The notes under the pieces: generated by a model
What the model saw: the letters and a program-made list of their open reading frames with translations, nothing else
What the model was told of the DNA's origin: nothing
The model's database searches: none
DNA from: Dictyoglomus turgidum DSM 6724
GTDB taxonomy: Bacteria; Dictyoglomota; Dictyoglomia; Dictyoglomales; Dictyoglomaceae
Direction: 5' to 3'
Assembly: GCF_000021645.1 (NCBI RefSeq)
Contig: NC_011661.1
Location: 590,723 to 654,722, forward strand
DNA length: 64,000 bases
Shown: positions 24,431-31,564 of the stretch, in pieces
Position numbering within the stretch: position 1 is the first letter of the stretch
Layout of the letters: each line of letters opens with the position of its first letter
Position numbers and translations under genes: made by a program

Positions 24431-26589
24431 GTTTCAATCCCTTATAGGTACGCTACAAACATGCCGGGGTAAAAAATTTAAAGATCTATGAAAGAAGTTT
24501 CAATCCCTTATAGGTACGCTACAAACGGGCCCATTCCTCAGGGTCATACTCATATGAGTACTCGTTTCAATCCCTTATAGGTACGCTACAAACGGACTCC
24601 CAAAAATTCTTTTGAAGGGGAGGGTTTGAAAGTTTCAATCCCTTATAGGTACGCTACAAACACTCTACATCCGTGAACTCAAAAAAGCGAGCGAATTGTT
24701 TCAATCCCTTATAGGTACGCTACAAACAAAAAAGAGGGGATTCTCTTAGAAGTTTATTCAAACGTTTCAATCCCTTATAGGTACGCTACAAACACAAATA
24801 TCCCTGAGGGGTACGAAAGGGAGGTTGTATAGTTTCAATCCCTTATAGGTACGCTACAAACTCCCTTTTTTATTTTTTTTAAGAATCCCATTGGTCGTTT
24901 CAATCCCTTATAGGTACGCTACAAACCTTTCTACGACATAGATAGCATGAGTGATGAGGAATAGTTTCAATCCCTTATAGGTACGCTACAAACCCTTTTT
25001 AGTCCTGTTCTTAAGTGGGCAGTAGACTTGTTTCAATCCCTTATAGGTACGCTACAAACTAGACTACAAGAATAAACCAGACGCCCAACTATATGTTTCA
25101 ATCCCTTATAGGTACGCTACAAACAAAGCAGGGGAAGGAGGCGAGAGGGTTGAAAAAGGCCAGTTTCAATCCCTTATAGGTACGCTACAAACATGTACAC
25201 ATGCTTCCAGTGGAAAGAGAGATTTGGGAGTTTCAATCCCTTATAGGTACGCTACAAACGGCAAGTAGTTTTGTCTGTATCAAATGAGAAGAGTGTGTTT
25301 CAATCCCTTATAGGTACGCTACAAACTTAGCAGAAGCTTTGTATTTTATTGCCTCTTCAGGCATGTTTCAATCCCTTATAGGTACGCTACAAACATTTCA
25401 ACAAAATTTCAATGTTTTGCATCTATGTGGGGTTTCAATCCCTTATAGGTACGCTACAAACGTAAAGCTCGTTAAGAACATCGTTATCCCTGACGTACCG
25501 TTTCAATCCCTTATAGGTACGCTACAAACCAATTTGGAAAGTTTCTCAAGTCAGGTATCTAAAGGAGTTTCAATCCCTTATAGGTACGCTACAAACGGAT
25601 CTCTATGATAATCTTCTTAATTTCTTTATCATGTTTCAATCCCTTATAGGTACGCTACAAACGGATAGTACCTCCAGAAACGTCATAGACAAATCCATCG
25701 TTTCAATCCCTTATAGGTACGCTACAAACGAGTAGTAATGAACACTCCGATTGAACCTGATTGGGAGTTTCAATCCCTTATAGGTACGCTACAAACGTGA
25801 ATTGAATATCCCTGAAATTGAAGAAAAAGAAAAGTTTCAATCCCTTATAGGTACGCTACAAACGAATAGCGCCAGACCTACTAATGGGTTTTACAACGAT
25901 GTTTCAATCCCTTATAGGTACGCTACAAACGAGTAGGTAAAACCCATTTATCCTATGCATTGCTGAAGTTTCAATCCCTTATAGGTACGCTACAAACTTC
26001 TAAGGGCGCGTGAGATCTCTCTCCAGTACCATCAGTTTCAATCCCTTATAGGTACGCTACAAACTTCTTTGGCATATTCATAAAAAAAAGGATTTGTATC
26101 TGTTTCAATCCCTTATAGGTACGCTACAAACGGAGATAATCAACAATTACAAGACACTTGTTCTTAGTTTCAATCCCTTATAGGTACGCTACAAACTTCT
26201 TTGGCATATTCATAAAAAAAAGGATTTGTATCTGTTTCAATCCCTTATAGGTACGCTACAAACGGAGATAATCAACAATTACAAGACACTTGTTCTTAGT
26301 TTCAATCCCTTATAGGTACGCTACAAACCAACTTACGTTTCCAGATGTCGGCTTGGGTATTACATGTTTCAATCCCTTATAGGTACGCTACAAACAGAAA
26401 AATTTAATCCAGGGAAGAGCTGGAGATTTGGGTTTCAATCCCTTATAGGTACGCTACAAACGTTGTAGACATAAGGGGGGTGAAGATGTGATGAAGAGTT
26501 TCAATCCCTTATAGGTACGCTACAAACCCGTAAAAAGGGCAAAAAAGCTACCGCTTAAAATTAACTACCCTTATAGGTACGCTACAATT
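24431..26589 (-). CRISPR. CRISPR array, 32 perfect 30-nt repeats, one degenerate repeat, 32 spacers
   Basis: On the plus strand the repeat reads GTTTCAATCCCTTATAGG then TACGCTACAAAC. Its reverse complement ends ATTGAAAC, the standard 8-nt 5' handle of type I-B/III crRNAs, so the array is transcribed on the minus strand, from right to left. Complete repeats start at 24431, 24497, 24564, 24632 and so on to 26498. A degenerate repeat occupies 26560-26589. Spacers are 32-38 nt. Two adjacent repeat-spacer units (spacers at 26065 and 26132) are duplicated in tandem (26197 and 26264). The array lies between the III-A operon and a folate operon. Confidence 0.97.
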
Positions 26590-26720
26590 TTGAGGATAAT
26601 ATAGCATAAAAAGAATAAGATGTAAAGAGGTATGGAATGGAAAATTTATAGGTCTGTCGATCCCCCGGGGTTTAGGGGGTTATTGGGGGTCGACGAAGAA
26701 ATAAGCTTTTAAGAATAAAA
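26590..26720 (-). promoter_or_regulatory. Putative CRISPR leader with GTCGA-CCCCC hairpin
   Basis: The non-coding stretch 26590-27006 is AT-rich except for a GC-rich island at 26656-26694. There GTCGA (26656-26660) pairs with TCGAC (26690-26694) and CCCCC (26662-26666) pairs with GGGGG (26685-26689), with one bulged T. The loop holds further G runs. TCTGTCGATC occurs at 26653-26662 and again exactly 200 nt away at 26853-26862. Location next to the array on the side from which it must be transcribed makes this the leader. I recall similar GTCGAC/CCCGGGGG-ATCGACA sequences in other bacterial leaders, from memory only. Confidence 0.6.
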
Positions 26721-26974
26721 TTAAAAACTTTTAAATGAAGTATTTAAGAAGATTTTAGAGAGATTCTACTCAGAAAAGTTAGAAAATTTTTATGAAATTG
26801 AGTAATAATGAGGTTTTTCTTTAAAAATTTGCTTTGATTTTTTGTTACAATTTCTGTCGATCTTAAAAAGTTTAGATAAAATAATGTTTTTGTTGAATGG
26901 TATTATGTAACAAAATGGTATTTTTTTAAAGATTTTTAAACAGAAAATTCCATTTAGTTTCTCATTTTAAATGA

Positions 26975-26980
26975 TATAAT
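26975..26980 (+). promoter_or_regulatory. Probable -10 box of folate operon
   Basis: TATAAT lies 27 nt before the ATG of the PTPS gene, with AGGGAGA as ribosome site at 26994-27000. No convincing -35 hexamer is visible at the right distance, so this is a moderate call. Confidence 0.5.
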
Positions 26981-27006
26981 TTACAAAAAACTTAGGGAGA
27001 TTTGAG

Positions 27007-27384
27007 ATGTTCCTTATACGTGAGTTTAAATTTGACGCAGCTCACAATTTAGAAAGTTATAAAGGTAAGTGTGAAAAATTGCATGGACATACTTATAGGT
27101 TGGTAATTGTTGTAGAGGGTGTTCCAGATTCGGAAGGTATGATTATAGATTTTGTAGAATTAAAAGATATTGTAAAAGAAGAGGTAATTAATGTTTTAGA
27201 TCATTCTTATATAAATGAAATAATGAATCAACCTACTGCAGAGAATATAGCTATATGGGTCTGGAAGAGGTTAGAAAAAAAACTGCAGAGAGATAATTGT
27301 CATCTTTATGAAGTGCAAGTGTGGGAGACAGAAGATAGCGGGGTAATTTATAGGGGTGAAAAGATTGAAGGATGTTCAAAATGA
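27007..27384 (+). CDS. queD: 6-pyruvoyl-tetrahydropterin synthase family (QueD / PTPS-III-like)
   Basis: This 125-residue enzyme is of the T-fold COG0720 group. Zinc histidines are H13 (DAAHNL), H26 and H28 in the motif C22-E23-K-L-H26-G-H28. QueD uses the cysteine; PTPS-III, which replaces dihydroneopterin aldolase in folate synthesis, uses a glutamate. This protein has both (CExxHGH), a pattern I recall for dual-function members. It is the first gene of an operon with folE2, folP and folK but no folB, so a folate role is favoured. A queuosine role is also possible. Confidence 0.82.
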   Translation: MFLIREFKFDAAHNLESYKGKCEKLHGHTYRLVIVVEGVPDSEGMIIDFVELKDIVKEEVINVLDHSYINEIMNQPTAENIAIWVWKRLEKKLQRDNCHLYEVQVWETEDSGVIYRGEKIEGCSK

Positions 27385-28138
27385 GAGAGACTATAGAGGT
27401 ATATATTTGAGAAAAGTGGGAATTAAAAATATACATTGGCCTATAAAGATTATTACAAAGAGTGGAGAATATCAAAGTACTGTTGCTAATATTGATATTT
27501 CTGTGGATTTAAGAGAAGATTTAAGGGGAACCCACATGAGTAGATTTGTTGAAGTTTTAAATGGAATTGACTTTCTTCATCCAGAAAATCTTGGCAAGAT
27601 ATTGCAAGAGGTCAGAGAAAAGTTAAAAGCAGACAGCAGTCATATAAAGATAACCTTTCCTTATTTTATCTTTAAAAAGACTCCTGTATCTCAGATAGCT
27701 TCTCCTAATATGATAGAATGTGTTATTGAGGCTGAACTTAGTAAAAAGCTCTATATGATTATTGGAGTCAAGGTGCCTATTCATACTTTATGTCCATGCT
27801 CAAAAGAAATAAGCGAATATGGGGCACATAATCAGAGGGCTATAGCAGAGATCTATATTAAATCTAAAAAGTTAATATGGTTTGAAGATCTAGTGGAGAT
27901 TGCTGAAAGATCTGCTAGTGCTCCTATCTATTCTCTTTTAAAAAGACCCGATGAGAAGTACATCACTGAGACTGCATATAACAATCCCAAATTTGTTGAA
28001 GATGTAGTAAGAGACATTGTTTCAGAGTTAGAAAAAGAACCTAAAATTAGTTGGTATAGAGTTGAGGTCACAAGTTTTGAAAGTATTCACAATCACAATG
28101 CTTTTGCATGCGTAGAAAAGGGGTGGATTAAGAAGTGA
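27365..28138 (+). CDS. folE2: GTP cyclohydrolase FolE2 (type IB)
   Basis: FolE2 makes 7,8-dihydroneopterin triphosphate from GTP. The active-site cysteine lies in PIHTLCPCSKEISEYGAHNQ. Other marks are DVQNERDYRG at the N-terminus, HMSRF, and IHNHNAFACVE at the end. A longer frame opens at GTG 27356, but AGGGGTGA at 27351-27358 sits on that codon. TTG at 27365 lies six bases after it and gives the usual beginning MKDVQNERD. It overlaps the PTPS gene by 20 nt, so the two are translated together. It does not need zinc-only chemistry as FolE does; metal use cannot be told. Confidence 0.9.
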   Translation: MKDVQNERDYRGIYLRKVGIKNIHWPIKIITKSGEYQSTVANIDISVDLREDLRGTHMSRFVEVLNGIDFLHPENLGKILQEVREKLKADSSHIKITFPYFIFKKTPVSQIASPNMIECVIEAELSKKLYMIIGVKVPIHTLCPCSKEISEYGAHNQRAIAEIYIKSKKLIWFEDLVEIAERSASAPIYSLLKRPDEKYITETAYNNPKFVEDVVRDIVSELEKEPKISWYRVEVTSFESIHNHNAFACVEKGWIKK

Positions 28139-29337
28139 TAGTAGAGCTTAGTCATGAATTTTTAAGAAAAGAGATATTAAAAGTAGGAGCTCATCCTGCT
28201 TCTCTTGAAATTTTTGAAAGAAAAGCTCAAATTATTCCTCTAAAAATTTTTAATATTTCTTCTCCAACTGCAAATGTAATTAAGCAAGAGATGCTTTCTC
28301 TTGGTGGGGATGTAGTGGTGCATAAGAACGTTGTAGATTGTAAAATTGAAAAAAGTGATGTTATTCTTCTTGGAACCAAAAAGCATTATGAACTTTTTAT
28401 TAAAAAATTAGAGAACAACAAATATTTTGAAATTCCACTGGTTCTGCAGGAATTAAAAGAATATTTATTAAAGCAAAAACCTGAAAAAATTGTCTCTCCA
28501 TGGGGTAGAGTTTTAAACTTAAGTAGAACTTTAGTTATGGGGATAATAAATGTAACTCCTGACTCTTTTTATAGTGGATCAAGAAAGATGCAGATTAATG
28601 AAGTTTTAAAGACTGTTGAAGATATGGTAATAAATGGTGTAGATATCATAGATATAGGGGGTCAATCTACGCGTCCTGGTGCTGAACCAGTAAGTATAGA
28701 TGAGGAGATGTCAAGAGTTATTCCGGCTATTGAGAGTATTAGAAAAAGTTATCCCGATGTAGTGATCTCAGTTGATACTTATTATTCTAAGGTAGCAGAG
28801 CTTGCTGTTGATAGAGGGGCAGACATGATAAATGATATAAGTGCCTTTAGATTTGATAATGATTTAGTTAAAATAGTTGCAAAATATAAAGTTCCTTATA
28901 TACTTATGCATATGAAGGGAACCCCTAAGGATATGCAGAAAAATCCATATTATGATGATGTGGTTAGAGAAATCATGGAATTTTTTGAAGAGAGAATTAA
29001 TTATGCTAAGGAAAATGGTGTTGATCCTGAGAAAATAATTGTCGATCCAGGAATTGGTTTTGGAAAGAGATATGAGGATAATCTTGAGATTATGGCAAGA
29101 TTAAAGGAATTCAAAAGTCTTAGAAAGCCTATACTCATAGGGGCTTCAAGAAAGAGTTTTATTGGAAAAGCTTTATCTGATCTTCCACCTGAGGAGAGGC
29201 TTGAGGGAACTCTTGGAATTACTGCACTGTGTGTGCTAAATGACGTGGATATCGTTAGAGTTCATGACGTTAAAGAGAATAAGAGAGTAATAAAGGTACT
29301 TGAGGAGATAAAATGCATAAGGTCTTCATCGCTATAG
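28135..29337 (+). CDS. folP: Dihydropteroate synthase with N-terminal extension
   Basis: FolP joins the pterin pyrophosphate to para-aminobenzoate. The TIM-barrel core starts near residue 133 with TLVMGIINVTPDSFYSGS, followed by DIIDIGGQSTRPGAEPV, VISVDTYYS, DMINDISAF, MHMKGTPKDMQ and ILIGASRKSFIG. About 130 residues precede it, whereas the classical enzyme has about 270 in total. Many clostridial and thermophile enzymes share this 390-400-residue form; the extra domain is of unknown role. The start is GTG, overlapping the folE2 stop. Confidence 0.93.
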   Translation: MIVELSHEFLRKEILKVGAHPASLEIFERKAQIIPLKIFNISSPTANVIKQEMLSLGGDVVVHKNVVDCKIEKSDVILLGTKKHYELFIKKLENNKYFEIPLVLQELKEYLLKQKPEKIVSPWGRVLNLSRTLVMGIINVTPDSFYSGSRKMQINEVLKTVEDMVINGVDIIDIGGQSTRPGAEPVSIDEEMSRVIPAIESIRKSYPDVVISVDTYYSKVAELAVDRGADMINDISAFRFDNDLVKIVAKYKVPYILMHMKGTPKDMQKNPYYDDVVREIMEFFEERINYAKENGVDPEKIIVDPGIGFGKRYEDNLEIMARLKEFKSLRKPILIGASRKSFIGKALSDLPPEERLEGTLGITALCVLNDVDIVRVHDVKENKRVIKVLEEIKCIRSSSL

Positions 29338-29780
29338 GAAGTAACATAGGGGACAGAAGAAAGAATATTGAGACAGCCTTAAAGAAAATGGAAGAGTTAG
29401 GGTTGAGAATTATTAAGAAATCATCAATTATTGAAACAGAGCCCTATGGATATAAGGATCAGGATAAATTTTTAAATGGAGTAGTACTAGTAGAGACAGG
29501 TTTTGATCCCTTTGAACTTCTTGAACTTCTTTTGAATATAGAGAAAGAAATGGGAAGAGAGAGAAAAATAAAATGGGGACCAAGAAATATTGATCTTGAT
29601 ATAATCTTTTACGATGATTTAGTAATTGATACTGAAAATCTAAAAATACCCCATCCTGATGCTCATAATAGAACCTTTGTTATGGGTCCACTTTCGGAAA
29701 TAGCTCCTGATTTTGTACATCCTGTTCTAAAAAAAAGAGTAGAGGAAATATATAAAGAATTGATTGAGAAAAATGCTTAA
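29313..29780 (+). CDS. folK: 6-hydroxymethyl-7,8-dihydropterin pyrophosphokinase
   Basis: This 155-residue HPPK shows IAIGSNIGDRRKNIETAL at the N-terminus, ETEPYGYKDQDKFLNGVV, the ATP loop RERKIKWGPRNIDLDIIF with its two catalytic aspartates, and IPHPDAHNRTFVMGPL. It overlaps folP by 25 nt and is the last gene of the folate operon. It produces the substrate for FolP. The end faces the end of cas2 with a 12-nt gap. Confidence 0.95.
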   Translation: MHKVFIAIGSNIGDRRKNIETALKKMEELGLRIIKKSSIIETEPYGYKDQDKFLNGVVLVETGFDPFELLELLLNIEKEMGRERKIKWGPRNIDLDIIFYDDLVIDTENLKIPHPDAHNRTFVMGPLSEIAPDFVHPVLKKRVEEIYKELIEKNA

Positions 29781-29792
29781 TTCTTAATTTAC

Positions 29793-30056
29793 TTATAATA
29801 TTTGTTCTCTTTTATTTTTTTCAATACCGAGTATTTGTCTTTCCGAATATTTGGTAGTTCTCATTATGTAGAAAATTACTGAGTCTTCTTCTTCATTTAT
29901 TATGATTTCGATTTCTCTTTTTAGCATCTCAAATTTAGCTTCGGTTATTTCTCCCTCAAGAACTGAATTTTGTATCCATTCAAGATACTTCCTAGCAGTA
30001 TTCAATACTTTGTTTATCCTTCTTTGGTTCACATCATATACCATTATTACATACAT
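29793..30056 (-). CDS. cas2: CRISPR adaptation nuclease Cas2
   Basis: This 87-residue protein starts MYVIMVYDVNQRRINKVLNT, with the aspartate D8 of the ferredoxin-like fold. It ends in ILGIEKNK. Cas2 forms the central dimer of the Cas1-Cas2 integrase. It is the last gene of the type I-B operon, 9 nt after cas1. Confidence 0.95.
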   Translation of the reverse strand: MYVIMVYDVNQRRINKVLNTARKYLEWIQNSVLEGEITEAKFEMLKREIEIIINEEEDSVIFYIMRTTKYSERQILGIEKNKREQIL

Positions 30057-30065
30057 GGAAAATAA

Positions 30066-31061
30066 TTACCAAGAGGATATGTAAGGTTCGTATTCTTCCT
30101 CTCCTATTAGGTGTTTCTCAAGTTTATAAAGCTCAAGTCTTATAAGTCTTCTATACGAGACCTTGCCAAGATTTTTATACTGTATTGTAGTTTTCATTCT
30201 TTCTTCAAAATTTTGTACAAAGATTTTCATGCCTTTTTCATTCATGTAAACTCCATCTAACTTTTCTTCAAAATCCTTAGGAGTAATCTCTCCTTTATTT
30301 ACAAGGCTAAATATTATTCTATCCACAATGATAGGTTTAAATATCTCAGCTACGTCAAGATTTAATGTGAATCTACGGAAATTAGTAGTATGAAGATATC
30401 CAATTCTTGGGTCAAGGTGAGTTTTGTATATTTCAGAGAGTGTAGTAGTATAAAGGAGGGAATTTCCAAAACTTATGAGAGCATTCATATAGTTTGAGGG
30501 GGGTCTTTTGGTTCTTTCATCAATAAAGAATTCTTCTTTTTCTGTTATTATGTTGAAACAGGAGTAATAAATATCTCTTATATTTCCTTCTATTCCCATA
30601 AGTCCGTCCACATTATTAGTAATATCTATTTTTTCTTCCAGTTCTTGAATTCTCTCAAGATAATCTTCTAACTCTTTCTTTTCGCGATTTAGATAATAAT
30701 TAATCACTCTTTTTATATTTCCCGAAGCTCCTTTTACAATTTTTGTTGCTATCTTTAATCTTTTTTCATTATCTAAGTAGTGCTCTGCTTGTTTTAGAAC
30801 CATAAAACCAGAGTTATAATGTTCCCTTGGGTAAAAGCTTCCTATATAATATTCATAATAGTTATAGAAGTGCAATATTATTTCTTTTTGAGATATTAAC
30901 TCTAAAAACTCTTTATTAAGGGTTACCTCACCAAAAAAGTGTATATCCCTAATGTTTTCTATGGGAAGATACTTCTTTTGACCGTCGGACGTTTCGAAAA
31001 ATATTGTATTGTGCTTTCTTTTTAGTTCCCCACTTGAAAAAATATAAATACTTTCGCTCAT
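30066..31061 (-). CDS. cas1: CRISPR integrase Cas1 (subtype I-B-like)
   Basis: The protein starts MSESIYIFSSGELKRKHNTI, the usual I-B Cas1 beginning. A longer frame opens at 31097 but would add 12 residues inside cas4; the ATG at 31061 overlaps the cas4 stop as ATGA. The metal triad lies in MGIEGNIRDIYY (Glu), YLHTTNFRRFTL (His) and LDVAEIFKPIIVDR (Asp). It is the spacer integrase and is the only cas1 seen, so it should also supply the type III-A system. Confidence 0.95.
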   Translation of the reverse strand: MSESIYIFSSGELKRKHNTIFFETSDGQKKYLPIENIRDIHFFGEVTLNKEFLELISQKEIILHFYNYYEYYIGSFYPREHYNSGFMVLKQAEHYLDNEKRLKIATKIVKGASGNIKRVINYYLNREKKELEDYLERIQELEEKIDITNNVDGLMGIEGNIRDIYYSCFNIITEKEEFFIDERTKRPPSNYMNALISFGNSLLYTTTLSEIYKTHLDPRIGYLHTTNFRRFTLNLDVAEIFKPIIVDRIIFSLVNKGEITPKDFEEKLDGVYMNEKGMKIFVQNFEERMKTTIQYKNLGKVSYRRLIRLELYKLEKHLIGEEEYEPYISSW

Positions 31062-31564
31062 GACCAACAAAGCTCCCTGTATGCACAGTGTATACAATAA
31101 TTTATTTTTTCTGGTGCAGGAGGAAGATTTTTATAAATGATCTCAGTTATCTCATAGATTATTTTTTCTATCTTTTTCTCTTCCTCTTCGGTAAGATCTA
31201 CCTTTATTCTTTTCTTTTCCTTTGGGAAAAGGAGTATTCCTTTAGCTTCTATGCCGTAGTTATATTTTAAGTTATATAGGTAAAAAAGAAGTTGGAGTTT
31301 TGCACTCTCTTGAGCTTTTGAGGTCTTCTTTATTTCTCCTATAAGGAGCGTGTTATTTTCAGTTTTTATAAGGTCAATTATCACATTTTCAAGGTTTACT
31401 TTTTTCTTTTCTTCATTATAACTTTCCATGTCAATAAATCTTCCAAGTTCTAAGTATGGATGATCTTGATCAGGAGTAATCTGATGAGACATAAGCCAAC
31501 ACTGTCTTTTGCAGATAAGAAAACTTTCTACTAATGTTCCTGTAATTAATCTTGGAACTACCAT
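31058..31564 (-). CDS. cas4: CRISPR adaptation exonuclease Cas4
   Basis: This 168-residue RecB-like nuclease has an iron-sulphur cluster set of CKRQC near residue 18-22 and CIHCAYRELC at the C-terminus. The core motifs are LIGEIKKT (Glu-x-Lys) and a preceding aspartate in VIIDLIK. Cas4 trims pre-spacers and selects PAM orientation. It overlaps cas3 by 7 nt and cas1 by 4 nt. Confidence 0.93.
   Translation of the reverse strand: MVVPRLITGTLVESFLICKRQCWLMSHQITPDQDHPYLELGRFIDMESYNEEKKKVNLENVIIDLIKTENNTLLIGEIKKTSKAQESAKLQLLFYLYNLKYNYGIEAKGILLFPKEKKRIKVDLTEEEEKKIEKIIYEITEIIYKNLPPAPEKINYCIHCAYRELCWS

Noticed and set aside
25339-25608. Open reading frame of 89 codons across four CRISPR repeats
   Set aside because: It is made of repeat and spacer sequence and repeats the same peptide from each repeat; the array structure explains it fully.
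26662-26689. Possible G-quadruplex in the leader island
   Set aside because: Only three G-runs (GGGG, GGGGG, GGGGG) are on one strand, and one pairs with CCCCC in the hairpin; a duplex hairpin is the simpler reading.
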